A stretch of DNA of 64,000 nt from contig CALSAQ010000001.1 of NCBI GenBank assembly GCA_943372995.1, positions 754,563 through 818,562 on the forward strand, written 5' to 3'. Each line of letters starts with the position of its first letter. The first letter of the stretch is position 1. A model generated the notes under the pieces. It was not told the DNA's origin, made no database searches, and was given only the letters and a program-made list of their open reading frames with translations. This stretch comes from CAJBVG01 sp943372995 (GTDB lineage Bacteria; Bacteroidota; Bacteroidia; Sphingobacteriales; Sphingobacteriaceae). Shown piece by piece: positions 44,048 through 53,238 of the stretch. The translations under genes were made by a program, and so were the position numbers.

Positions 44048-46270
44048 ATGGCTATATCAACCAAGAAAAGGCTTAGTTCTTTGGCAATTTTTGCCTGTAT
44101 AAGTTTGCAAAGCATTTCATTTAGTTTTGCTCAAAAAAAAGAATTAACAAACGACATTATTTGGGGAAAACCTCAGTTCATTGCAAAAAGCATCACTGGC
44201 TTACGCTCCATGAAAGATGGGAAACATTATAGTTCGTTTTATGTAAACCCAAATACGAAAGAGAAATACATTTTAGCCTACGAATATGCTACTGGAAAAG
44301 TAAGCGATACCATTTTAAAAGCATCAGAATTAAAACTAAAAATACCTAATGACATTACACAGATAGAACTCGACGACTATTCGTTCAGTGCCGATGAAAG
44401 TAAAATATTAATCTCCAATAATTCTGAATCAATCTACCGCCACTCTACAAAAGAATTAAACTATATTTTCGATAGAAAAACAAGGACTCTGCAAAACCTA
44501 TCTGATTACGGCAAACAAATGTTTGCAGCATTTTCACCTGATGGTTCTAAAGTGGCATTTGTACGCGACAATAACATCTATATTAGAAATGTTGCCAACA
44601 GAGAAGAAATAAAAATTACCGACGATGGTGAATGGGAACGTATATTAAATGGTTGGTGCGATTGGGTTTACGAAGAAGAATTTAGCTTCGCTCCCGCTTT
44701 CCAATGGTCGCCCGATGGTTCTTACATTGCTTATTACAAGTTCGACGAATCTGAAGTAAAGAGATATAACATGGCCATGTATGGCGATTTATACCCTAAA
44801 GATTATCAATATAAATATCCAAAAGCAGGTGAAAAAAATTCAGTAGTAAGCATACACATCTACCAAGTGAATTCAGGCAAAACATCAACGGTAGATATCG
44901 GACCAGAAAAAGATCAATACATACCAAGAATAAAATGGACAGCTGATCCAAACAAATTGTGTGTGTTGAGAATGAACAGACATCAAAACAAACTAGAATA
45001 CCTACTCGCAGAAGCTAATAACGGAAAATCAAAAGTTATCCTCACCGAAAGCTCTCCTACCTATATTGATATTACCGACGATCTTACTTTCTTAAAAGAC
45101 AATAAAACCTTTATTATAAGTTCAGAAAAAGATGGGTTTAATCATCTTTACCTATACGATTTAAATGGTAAATTGATTAGGCAGATTACAAAAGGAAACT
45201 GGGAAATGTTGAACTTCTATGGAATGGATGCTACACAGAAAACCATCTATTTCCAAGCTGCAATGGTTAATGCCACTCAAAGAGAAATTTATAAAATAAA
45301 TATCGATGGCAAAGGGCTGAAAAAAATCAGTAAACAAACAGGTACAAACACTGCCTATTTTAGTAACGATTGTTCATACTTTATTAACTACTATTCCAAT
45401 GCCAATACACCTAGTTACATTACATTGATTGATAAAAACGGAACAGAGGTAAGAGTATTAGAAGATAATAAAAAACTTAATGATAAACTTGCGGAGTACG
45501 ATTTAACCAAAAAAGAATTCTTAAGCATTACAACTTCAGAAGGAGTTCAGTTAAATGCTTGGATGATGAAACCCACAAATTTCGATGCTTCAAAAAAATA
45601 TCCTGTATTTATGTTTTTGTATGGAGGTCCGGGATCGCAACAAGTACTCGATTCTTGGGGCAGCTCCAATTTCATGTGGTACCAAATGCTTTGTCAGAAA
45701 GGATACATAGTAGTATGTGTGGATAACAGAGGTACTGGAGGAAGAGGTGCAGAGTTCAAAAAAATGACACACTTACAACTAGGAAAATACGAAACCATCG
45801 ACCAAATAGAATCTGCAAAATGGTTAGCTAAGCAACCTTATGTAGATGGAAGCAGAATAGGCATTCAAGGATGGAGTTACGGAGGATACATGTCGTCGTT
45901 GTGTATCACTAAAGGGGCAGATGTATTCAAGCTTGCCATCGCAGTAGCACCAGTAACCAATTGGAAGTATTACGACACCATCTACACAGAAAGATACTTA
46001 AGAACACCACAAGAAAACAAGAGTGGTTACGAAGACAATTCACCAATAAATTTTGTTAATCAATTAAAAGGAAAATACCTTATTGTGCATGGTACTGCCG
46101 ACGATAATGTGCATTTCCAAAATTCAGTCGATATGATTGATGCTTTAATTAAAGCAAACAAAAAATTTGAATCGGCTTATTATCCTAACAAGAACCACAG
46201 CATCGCAGGAGGAACAACGCGATTGCATTTGTATAACAAAATGACTGACTTTATTATTTCTAACCTATAA
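44048..46270 (+). CDS. S9 family peptidase, dipeptidyl peptidase IV-like
   Basis: This is a 740-residue exported prolyl dipeptidase. The signal peptide (about 1-29, SFSFAQ) is followed by an N-terminal beta-propeller (DPPIV_N) with the Glu motif WVYEEEFSF that anchors the substrate N-terminus. The catalytic domain has Ser in GWSYGGYMS, Asp in HGTADDNVH and His in NKNHSIAGG. It would release X-Pro dipeptides in the periplasm. An ATG at 44015 would add 11 residues before the signal peptide, so 44048 is chosen. The downstream peptide transporters suggest the products are imported. Confidence 0.93.
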   Translation: MAISTKKRLSSLAIFACISLQSISFSFAQKKELTNDIIWGKPQFIAKSITGLRSMKDGKHYSSFYVNPNTKEKYILAYEYATGKVSDTILKASELKLKIPNDITQIELDDYSFSADESKILISNNSESIYRHSTKELNYIFDRKTRTLQNLSDYGKQMFAAFSPDGSKVAFVRDNNIYIRNVANREEIKITDDGEWERILNGWCDWVYEEEFSFAPAFQWSPDGSYIAYYKFDESEVKRYNMAMYGDLYPKDYQYKYPKAGEKNSVVSIHIYQVNSGKTSTVDIGPEKDQYIPRIKWTADPNKLCVLRMNRHQNKLEYLLAEANNGKSKVILTESSPTYIDITDDLTFLKDNKTFIISSEKDGFNHLYLYDLNGKLIRQITKGNWEMLNFYGMDATQKTIYFQAAMVNATQREIYKINIDGKGLKKISKQTGTNTAYFSNDCSYFINYYSNANTPSYITLIDKNGTEVRVLEDNKKLNDKLAEYDLTKKEFLSITTSEGVQLNAWMMKPTNFDASKKYPVFMFLYGGPGSQQVLDSWGSSNFMWYQMLCQKGYIVVCVDNRGTGGRGAEFKKMTHLQLGKYETIDQIESAKWLAKQPYVDGSRIGIQGWSYGGYMSSLCITKGADVFKLAIAVAPVTNWKYYDTIYTERYLRTPQENKSGYEDNSPINFVNQLKGKYLIVHGTADDNVHFQNSVDMIDALIKANKKFESAYYPNKNHSIAGGTTRLHLYNKMTDFIISNL

Positions 46271-46273
46271 AAA

Positions 46274-46352
46274 AGAGTAATGAGTAGTGAGTAATGGGTA
46301 ATATTAGATTGTTCACTACTCAAACTCATTACTCATTACTCACTACTCATTA
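46274..46352. repeat. Inverted heptad array between DPP-IV and POT1
   Basis: Four GAGTAAT/GAGTAGT units are followed, after about 11 bp, by six reverse-complement units (ACTCATT, ACTCACT). The whole can fold into a long imperfect hairpin ending 9 bp before the next ATG. Confidence 0.9.
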
Positions 46353-46360
46353 CTCAAATT

Positions 46361-47986
46361 ATGAAAAATCACCCTAAAGGACTCATTGTACTCTTCTTCA
46401 CAGAAATGTGGGAGCGTTTTGGTTATTACTTGATGTTAGGAATACTCCTACTCTATCTTACAGACGGAGTAAAAGGAGGAATGGGACTCGATAAAAAAGA
46501 AGCCTCAGATATAGTAGGTACCTATTTAGGATTAGTGTATTTAACTCCTTTCTTAGGAGGCTTGTTAGCGGATAGAGTATTAGGGTACAGACGCTCCATA
46601 TTAATTGGAGGGTTACTTATGTCGGCGGGTTATTTCGGATTGGCCATTCCTAACATGACGGCCTTTTGGATATCAGTATTATTAATTATTGTAGGTAATG
46701 GATTTTTCAAACCTAACATTTCTACATTACTTGGAAATTTATATACTAACAATCAATATAAAGATCAAAAAGATGCAGGCTACAATATCTTCTACATGGG
46801 TATAAATGTTGGAGCATTCATTTGTAATTTCGTTGCAGCCTATATGCGTAACGAATACGGATGGGGTTATGCATTTGGTGCTGCTGGTGTGGGTATGCTT
46901 ATCGGTGTTGCTTGGTTTTTATATGGAACGAAACATATTAAAGATGCTGACATTAAAAAGCCAGCGGGTGAAAACGATTTAGCTGTATCAAAAGTATTGC
47001 TGTATGTATTTCTTCCTGCTATTGCGTTTGGAGCTTTAGGTTGGTTTATACCAGGTAATATTTTCGGGACTGATTCTACCGATGCCTTTATCATAGCATG
47101 TATTCCTGTTATTATTTTTTATATCAATTTAATGATGAGAGCAGAGAAACAAGAACGTGCACAAATTGCATCCTTGTTATCTATCTTCGCTGTGGTTATT
47201 GTTTTTTGGGCGGTATTTAAACAAAATGCATCTGCACTTACTACTTACGCGGAAACGTATACCGACAGAGCAATTCCACAAACGGTGCAACCCATTGTTA
47301 AACCTTTTGGAATGATTCAAACAGTGAGTACAGCACCTTCAGAATACCCTATGTACGATGAACAGTTCAGATTAGTAAAAGACTCCGCTGGAAACAAAGT
47401 ATTAGTACAAGGACCACATCCATATTTCCAAAATCTTCCAACAGAAAAATGGCCAAAAGAAGGAAACGAATTAAAATTATATTCAACTGAAATTTTCCAA
47501 TCTGTTAATCCATTCTTCATCGTTATTTTAACACCATTGGTATTAAGTTTATTTGCCTTTTTACGAATGAGAGGTAAAGAACCTTCAACTCCTGCAAAAA
47601 TTGCTTACGGTTTACTCATCACAGGCTTGTCGACATTAGTAATGGTTGGTGCAGTATATTCTACAGACCTCACACACGATAAATCGTCGGCAATATGGTT
47701 AATCGGATGTTATGGAGTAGTAACAATTGGTGAGCTTTTCTTATCACCTATTGGTTTGTCATTAGTATCAAAAGTAGCACCAGTACGAATCACCTCATTA
47801 ATGATGGGAGGATGGTTTTTAGCAACTTCCATTGGAAATAAATTATCAGGAGTATTATCATCACTTTGGGATAATTATGAAAATAAAGCAAATTTCTTTT
47901 TAGTCAACTTTATTGCATGTACATTGGCAGGACTTGCCATATTTGCTATGTTGAAATGGTTGAGAGGAATTATTAGTAAGCACTAG
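46361..47986 (+). CDS. Proton-dependent oligopeptide transporter (POT family) 1
   Basis: This is a 541-residue MFS-type di/tripeptide transporter with about 12-14 hydrophobic helices. The POT signatures are present: FFTEMWERFGYYLMLGIL (ExxER-like motif on helix 1), LTPFLGGLLADRVLGYR, and FFKPNISTLLGNLY with FYMGINVGAF. A long loop at about 310-370 separates the halves. It is preceded by the DPP-IV-like peptidase and followed by a second POT gene, suggesting a peptide-uptake group. Confidence 0.93.
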   Translation: MKNHPKGLIVLFFTEMWERFGYYLMLGILLLYLTDGVKGGMGLDKKEASDIVGTYLGLVYLTPFLGGLLADRVLGYRRSILIGGLLMSAGYFGLAIPNMTAFWISVLLIIVGNGFFKPNISTLLGNLYTNNQYKDQKDAGYNIFYMGINVGAFICNFVAAYMRNEYGWGYAFGAAGVGMLIGVAWFLYGTKHIKDADIKKPAGENDLAVSKVLLYVFLPAIAFGALGWFIPGNIFGTDSTDAFIIACIPVIIFYINLMMRAEKQERAQIASLLSIFAVVIVFWAVFKQNASALTTYAETYTDRAIPQTVQPIVKPFGMIQTVSTAPSEYPMYDEQFRLVKDSAGNKVLVQGPHPYFQNLPTEKWPKEGNELKLYSTEIFQSVNPFFIVILTPLVLSLFAFLRMRGKEPSTPAKIAYGLLITGLSTLVMVGAVYSTDLTHDKSSAIWLIGCYGVVTIGELFLSPIGLSLVSKVAPVRITSLMMGGWFLATSIGNKLSGVLSSLWDNYENKANFFLVNFIACTLAGLAIFAMLKWLRGIISKH

Positions 47987-47995
47987 TAACTTTAT

Positions 47996-48070
47996 AATTG
48001 AGAATTGAGAATTGAGAATTGATAATTGATAATTGAGAATTGATAATTGAGAATTGAGAATTGAGAATTA
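47996..48070. repeat. Direct heptad array, about 10.5 AATTGAG/AATTGAT units
   Basis: This is the longest and cleanest direct 7-bp array in the window; only two word variants alternate. It fills most of the 99-bp spacer between the two POT genes, ending about 16 bp before the POT2 ATG. Confidence 0.95.
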
Positions 48071-48085
48071 ACCTAAAATAATAAA

Positions 48086-49597
48086 ATGTCAGAAACAAAA
48101 ACCTCACACCCGAAAGGCCTGTATGTTTTGTTCGCAACCGAGATGTGGGAGCGATTCAACTATTACGGAATGAGAGCAATACTTGTGCTCTTCATGACAA
48201 AAGCATTATTCTTTGATAAAGCTTTTGCTTCTAACTTGTATGGAAGTTATACAGGATTAGTTTATTTAACTCCTCTTATTGGTGGTTACATTGCCGATAA
48301 ATATTGGGGAAACAGAAGGTCTATCATTGCCGGTGGTATTTTAATGGCCATAGGTGAATTCTTCATGTTCTTCTGTGGATCATTGTACGACCCTGCAAGC
48401 ACTACACAATCAGGTTTATCATCTCTCCTATTCTTTTCTGGTTTAGGGTTTATGATTACAGGTAATGGTTTCTTTAAACCAAACATCTCTTCTTTAGTTG
48501 GGCAACTGTATCCTAAAGGCGACCGTCGTATCGATTCAGCATATACCATTTTCTATATGGGTATAAACGTAGGTGGAGCATTCGGACCATTTGTATGTGG
48601 AATATTAGGCGACACTGGTAATCCAGCCGATTTCAAATGGGCTTTCTTAGCAGCAGGTATAGGTATGGCACTAAGTGTGGTTATTCAAAAAATATATCAA
48701 GATAAATACTTAAAAGATCCAGAAGGAAAACCACTAGGTTTAACACCAACGGATGCTCCAAAAAAATGGAGTAATACACCTTTAGTAAGTTTGGGTTTAG
48801 TATTATTATCGATGTTGATGATTGGTTTATTTTACATCGATGCTAAAGTATTTTCATTCCTTTCTTACTTATTAGTGGCGAGTGTTCTATTCATAGTATA
48901 CTTTGTTTTCTCAGATAAAACATTGCAAAAAAGTGAGAAACAAAAAATAGGTGTAATATTCATTGTGGCCTTCTTCGTTATTTTCTTTTGGTCGGCATTC
49001 GAACAAGCAGGTGCTTCTTTAACCTTCTTTGCTGAAGAACAAACTAATAGAGACCTAGGCTTCGCTACTGTTCCTGCAAGTTTATTTCAATCATTAAATT
49101 CAATTTTTGTAATTGCCTTTGCACCAGTATTTGCTTGGTTATGGTTAAGATTGGGTAAAAGAGAGCCAACAGCACCATTTAAAATGGCTATAGGTTTATT
49201 ACTTTTAGCAGTAGGTTATTTAGTAATTGCTTTTGGTGTAAAAAATGTTGAACCAGGAATTAAAGTAAGTATGATGTGGTTAACTTCTATGTATGCATTA
49301 CATACTTGGGGTGAATTATGTTTATCTCCTATCGGGTTATCATTAGTAAATAAATTAGCTCCATTAAAATTAGCTTCACTACTAATGGCGGTATGGTTCT
49401 TAGCCAATGCGGCTGCAAATAAATTAGCTGGTGTACTAAGCGCTTTATATCCTGAAGAAGGTAAAACAACAAGTTTCTTAGGTTATCAAATTACTAATCT
49501 TTACGAATTCTTTATGTTGTTTGTATTTACTGCTGGTATTGCCTCTTTAATACTATTTGTATCTACTAAAAAATTAAAATCGATGATGAATAGTTAA
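48086..49597 (+). CDS. Proton-dependent oligopeptide transporter (POT family) 2
   Basis: This is a 503-residue POT transporter, homologous to the gene at 46361 but clearly divergent. Motifs: ATEMWERFNYYGMRAIL, LTPLIGGYIADKYWGNRR, GNGFFKPNISSLVGQLYP and TIFYMGINVGGAFGPF. It lacks the long central loop of POT1 and is shorter. The two may differ in substrate range. An intrinsic terminator (49619-49648) follows. Confidence 0.93.
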   Translation: MSETKTSHPKGLYVLFATEMWERFNYYGMRAILVLFMTKALFFDKAFASNLYGSYTGLVYLTPLIGGYIADKYWGNRRSIIAGGILMAIGEFFMFFCGSLYDPASTTQSGLSSLLFFSGLGFMITGNGFFKPNISSLVGQLYPKGDRRIDSAYTIFYMGINVGGAFGPFVCGILGDTGNPADFKWAFLAAGIGMALSVVIQKIYQDKYLKDPEGKPLGLTPTDAPKKWSNTPLVSLGLVLLSMLMIGLFYIDAKVFSFLSYLLVASVLFIVYFVFSDKTLQKSEKQKIGVIFIVAFFVIFFWSAFEQAGASLTFFAEEQTNRDLGFATVPASLFQSLNSIFVIAFAPVFAWLWLRLGKREPTAPFKMAIGLLLLAVGYLVIAFGVKNVEPGIKVSMMWLTSMYALHTWGELCLSPIGLSLVNKLAPLKLASLLMAVWFLANAAANKLAGVLSALYPEEGKTTSFLGYQITNLYEFFMLFVFTAGIASLILFVSTKKLKSMMNS

Positions 49598-49618
49598 TCA
49601 TTCTTTCATATATTCTGA

Positions 49619-49648
49619 AAAGCAGTAAGTTCTCTTACTGCTTTTTTT
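49619..49648 (+). terminator. Intrinsic terminator after POT2
   Basis: AAGCAGTAAG and CTTACTGCTT form a perfect 10-bp stem with a TTCT-type loop, followed by an uninterrupted T-tract. Confidence 0.92.
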
Positions 49649-49689
49649 ATTTAGGATTTTTAATATATTGGTGCAATAAACTCCATTCA

Positions 49690-50457
49690 ATGAAAAACAA
49701 TACACTGATTTTCCTCTTTGGAATAGCATTATTCTTGTGTTCTTGTCGGGCAAATTACATACCACCTCCCCTCAATAATCCAATGCTAAGTCGAGCTAAC
49801 GAAACCAATCTTAATGCAAACTTTGCTTTTGGCGACATTACTACTACAGGAAACGTTAACGTGGGCTACTCTCCTATAAATAATTTAGGCTTTGTATATA
49901 GTTTTTCTGGCTATTCAGCTCAAAGAGAATACACCAATTCTACAACTATGCAAACGTTTAGAGAAGATTATTATCGTGGAGTTTATAACGAATTGATGGG
50001 AGGCTATTACAAAGGTTTCTCTAAACATGGTTTACTCGAATTATACCTTGGGCTGGGATTAGGGAACTCTAAGAATCATTATTTCCAAGATAATCCACAA
50101 GGTGGAAGCTTCGATGGATATTCTAAATTAGGATACACCAGAACTTCAATCATGCCTGCAGTTGGATTTAAATCTAAAAACTTTCAATTTTCATACGGTA
50201 TCAAAGCCTATCAAGTAAATTTCTATAAAAATGATCGTCATGGCATTTTTGTATATGATTATATGGATGAGATAGATCGTTTGAGTAAGTCTAATTATTA
50301 CTTTATCGATCATGGCGTAACGATGAAATTTGGGCATCGAAATGTACAACTCATGGCTCAACTCTCCAATACCCGAAAATTATCTAATAATATCATCAGT
50401 TATGAAGCGGTTAGATTCGGTTTAGGTATTCAAATACAGTTCTTTGCCAATTACTAG
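49690..50457 (+). CDS. Lipoprotein / outer membrane beta-barrel-like protein
   Basis: This is a 255-residue protein with a lipobox-like N-terminus (LFLCSCRANY). A repeated pattern of alternating aromatic and polar strands follows (NVNVGYSPINNLGFVYSFSGYS, LELYLGLGLGNSKNHYF, FQFSYGIKAYQVNFY), ending in QIQFFANY. This is consistent with a small outer membrane barrel or a surface lipoprotein. I cannot name a family. It is transcribed between POT2 and the OPT transporter. Confidence 0.7.
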   Translation: MKNNTLIFLFGIALFLCSCRANYIPPPLNNPMLSRANETNLNANFAFGDITTTGNVNVGYSPINNLGFVYSFSGYSAQREYTNSTTMQTFREDYYRGVYNELMGGYYKGFSKHGLLELYLGLGLGNSKNHYFQDNPQGGSFDGYSKLGYTRTSIMPAVGFKSKNFQFSYGIKAYQVNFYKNDRHGIFVYDYMDEIDRLSKSNYYFIDHGVTMKFGHRNVQLMAQLSNTRKLSNNIISYEAVRFGLGIQIQFFANY

Positions 50458-50488
50458 CCTATTTTGTACCCTAAAATGCAATAAAGCC

Positions 50489-50541
50489 CTTCCTAATTTG
50501 TAATTTCAATTTTGTATTTTGTAATCCGAAATTGAAATTAT
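50489..50541. repeat. Heptad word array before the OPT gene
   Basis: TAATTTG, TAATTTC, AATTTTG and TATTTTG-like 7-bp units are followed by AAATTGA-type complements that reach the ATG at 50542. It forms a weak fold-back. Confidence 0.65.
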
Positions 50542-52587
50542 ATGGAAAAACCAACCTTCAAACCTTTCGTTTCCGACGATACTAAAATGGCTGAATTTAC
50601 CTTCAAGTCCATTATACTTGGATGTATATTCGGGATTATCTTCGGTGCAGCAACAGTATATTTAGCTCTTAAAGCTGGATTAACAGTATCTGCTTCTATT
50701 CCCATTGCTGTAATTGCAATTACATTGGGTAGAAAATTTTTCAAGACTACCATTCTTGAAAACAACATCATTCAAACAACAGGATCTGCTGGTGAGTCTA
50801 TTGCCGCTGGTGTGGTATTCACACTTCCTGGGTTCTTATTCCTTTCTGCTAATGAAAATGGAGTAAGTAGTGGTGAGATGTATTTCGGATACATGACCAT
50901 ACTTACACTTGCAATCTTTGGTGGTATTTTAGGAACCTTAATGATGATTCCTTTAAGAAAATCATTAATTGTAAAAGAACACGATACGCTTCCATACCCT
51001 GAAGGTACAGCTTGTGCATCGGTGTTAAAAGCGGGTGAAAAAGGTGGTGATTTTGCAAAAACAGCCTTCTTAGGTTTAGGCTTTGCATTAGTATATGCAC
51101 TTCTTCAAAAAGTATTTCATGTAATTGCAGAAGTTCCTGCATTTGTAACGAAGCAAACCAATAAGTTTTTCCCTTCTGCAACAGTTAGTGGAGAAATTAC
51201 TCCTGAATATATGGGGGTTGGTTATATCATCGGATTTAAAATTGCAGGAGTATTAGTTGCCGGGGGTGTAATCGCATGGTTGGGGTTAATTCCTCTGCTT
51301 GCATCTGTTGTTCCAGCCGACACTATTGCTCTACAACTAATCAAATTAGGCTATCTAAAAGATTTAGCTACCCCTGGTGGACCAGGAGGATGGGATCCTG
51401 TAGCACATACGTTTGCCGATACCGCATCCGCAATATATAGAGCATACATTCGTCAGATTGGTGCTGGTGCTGTGGCTGCTGGAGGTTTCATTACATTATT
51501 TAAAACTATTCCTACCATCATCTCATCATTCAAAGATAGTTTAGGATCTGTTGGTGAAAAAGGAGAAGAAAAAATAGTAAGAAGAACTGAACGTGATTTA
51601 AATATTAAAGTGGTGTTGTTTGGTAGTATTGCCTTAGTATTACTCATGGCTTTCTTACCACAAATACCTGGAGATAGTGTTTGGAGTAAATTATTACTTG
51701 GAGTACTGGTTATTATATTCGGAGCATTCTTCGTTACTGTAGCTTCTAGAATTGTTGGTTTAATAGGGTCTTCAAACTCTCCTATATCGGGTATGACCAT
51801 TGCAACATTAATGGGTACTTGTTTAGTGTTTATTGCTATTGGTTGGACAGGTAAAGTATACGAGCCTATGGCTTTAGTAGTTGGTGGTATGATTTGTATA
51901 GCTGCCGCTAATGCTGGTGCTACCTCACAAGATTTAAAATCAGGGTACATCGTTGGAGCTACTCCAAAATATCAACAAATGGCATTATTTATAGGTGCTA
52001 TTGTATCTTCAATTTTCATTGGACTTACCGTTAAAATATTAGACACCCCAACTGCCGATATGTTAAGTCAAGGTATTACACACGCCATCGGTAGCGATAA
52101 ATATCCAGCTCCGCAAGGAACATTAATGGCCACACTAATTAAAGGTATTCTATCGTTTAATCTCGACTGGCAATTTGTGTTAGTAGGTGTATTTATAGCC
52201 ATCACCATGGAATTATGTGGTGTTAAATCATTGTCGTTTGCTGTTGGTGCTTATCTACCACTTTCAACAACCTTACCAATATTTGCAGGTGGTGTTGTGA
52301 AAAAAATTGTAGAGAATCGCAAAGCTAAAAAAGGTAAAGAACAAGAAGACGAAGAACTAGGAAAAGGAAGCTTATACGCCACTGGACTTGTTGCAGGAGG
52401 TGCATTAGCAGGTGTGATTGTCGCCGTACTTTCTGTAAACGATACTGTATCTGCATATTTACAAAAATTAAATGCAGAGCATGGAATTACAAGTATCTTT
52501 GGCGCTGAAGGTTATCACTTGCTAGGTGCTGGTTTCTTTGTGGCCATGGGATTAATCTTATATAGAGTGGCGATGAAAGAAAATTAG
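50542..52587 (+). CDS. OPT family oligopeptide transporter
   Basis: This is a 681-residue membrane protein of the oligopeptide transporter (OPT/YSL-like) superfamily with about 14-16 hydrophobic helices. Typical segments are FKSIILGCIFGIIFGAATVYLALKAGLTVSASIP at the start, ENNIIQTTGSAGESIAAGVVFTLP, and YPEGTACASVLKAGEKGG. Bacterial members transport oligopeptides or metal-ligand complexes; the substrate here is open. With DPP-IV and two POT carriers in the preceding 6 kb, peptide import is favoured. Confidence 0.92.
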   Translation: MEKPTFKPFVSDDTKMAEFTFKSIILGCIFGIIFGAATVYLALKAGLTVSASIPIAVIAITLGRKFFKTTILENNIIQTTGSAGESIAAGVVFTLPGFLFLSANENGVSSGEMYFGYMTILTLAIFGGILGTLMMIPLRKSLIVKEHDTLPYPEGTACASVLKAGEKGGDFAKTAFLGLGFALVYALLQKVFHVIAEVPAFVTKQTNKFFPSATVSGEITPEYMGVGYIIGFKIAGVLVAGGVIAWLGLIPLLASVVPADTIALQLIKLGYLKDLATPGGPGGWDPVAHTFADTASAIYRAYIRQIGAGAVAAGGFITLFKTIPTIISSFKDSLGSVGEKGEEKIVRRTERDLNIKVVLFGSIALVLLMAFLPQIPGDSVWSKLLLGVLVIIFGAFFVTVASRIVGLIGSSNSPISGMTIATLMGTCLVFIAIGWTGKVYEPMALVVGGMICIAAANAGATSQDLKSGYIVGATPKYQQMALFIGAIVSSIFIGLTVKILDTPTADMLSQGITHAIGSDKYPAPQGTLMATLIKGILSFNLDWQFVLVGVFIAITMELCGVKSLSFAVGAYLPLSTTLPIFAGGVVKKIVENRKAKKGKEQEDEELGKGSLYATGLVAGGALAGVIVAVLSVNDTVSAYLQKLNAEHGITSIFGAEGYHLLGAGFFVAMGLILYRVAMKEN

Positions 52588-52630
52588 CCAATTAGCTAAT
52601 GAAATATTAAGAATTAAGAAAATAAAAATT

Positions 52631-53176
52631 ATGAATAAAAAAATTATCCTTGGACTTTGTACTGTTATCATCGCACTATTTTTTAGTTCATGTAGCAGGA
52701 AGATTTATTTCTCTACTGAAGTTAAAAACAGAGTACTAGCTACAAATACCCCTCTTACAAAATTGCAATATTATGTAGATCGTGATGTAGAACTAAAACG
52801 TGTTATCACAACTGGTGAAACAAAAGTAAGCTCTGGAACTATTAAAGTAGAAAATGGAAAATCAGTTCAGATCATTCGATTGAAGAAAAACACCCCAGGT
52901 GTTTGTACAGGAGAAAGTGGAGGTAACTTATTGGTTTCATTCGAAGAGGGAAATAATAAAAACTTAGTTTTTGCTTTTCCTAAAAATGGTACAGTTAAAA
53001 ACGCTTACGTATTACAAATAAATGCTGTCGACAAAAATAATGTTGCAAGTATTAATTACGATGGTAAGGCCTATGTGGTAGGATCTAAAGGGGTGTACGC
53101 AAAACTAAAAGTAAAGAAAAGCGTAGCCACTAAACTGAAAGTGAAGAAATCGAAAATGAAAGGCCGTAAGGTATAG
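52631..53176 (+). CDS. Lipoprotein with basic repeat tail
   Basis: This is a 181-residue protein with a lipobox (FFSSCSRK, Cys 21) and no recognised domain. The mature part is a small beta-rich domain (about 30-150). The last 25 residues are strongly basic with an internal repeat, KLKVKKSVATKLKVKKS followed by KMKGRKV. Such a tail could bind nucleic acid or an acidic envelope polymer, but this is speculation. It follows the OPT gene by 43 bp and may be co-transcribed. Confidence 0.72.
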   Translation: MNKKIILGLCTVIIALFFSSCSRKIYFSTEVKNRVLATNTPLTKLQYYVDRDVELKRVITTGETKVSSGTIKVENGKSVQIIRLKKNTPGVCTGESGGNLLVSFEEGNNKNLVFAFPKNGTVKNAYVLQINAVDKNNVASINYDGKAYVVGSKGVYAKLKVKKSVATKLKVKKSKMKGRKV

Positions 53177-53238
53177 TAGATATGAGTAATGAGATGTGTG
53201 ATATGAGTAATGAGATGTGAGATATGAGTAATGAGCAG
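53177..53238. repeat. Heptad array fused to the start of the zinc-ribbon gene
   Basis: GAGTAAT, GAGATGT and GAGATAT units repeat and continue into the coding sequence: the codons for MSNE (from 53224) are one more copy of the ATGAGTAATGAG word seen twice upstream (53181 and 53203). Confidence 0.85.

Noticed and set aside
50903..51181. Minus-strand ORFs of 92 and 165 codons within the OPT transporter gene
   Set aside because: They are shadows of a clear membrane transporter with unambiguous family motifs.
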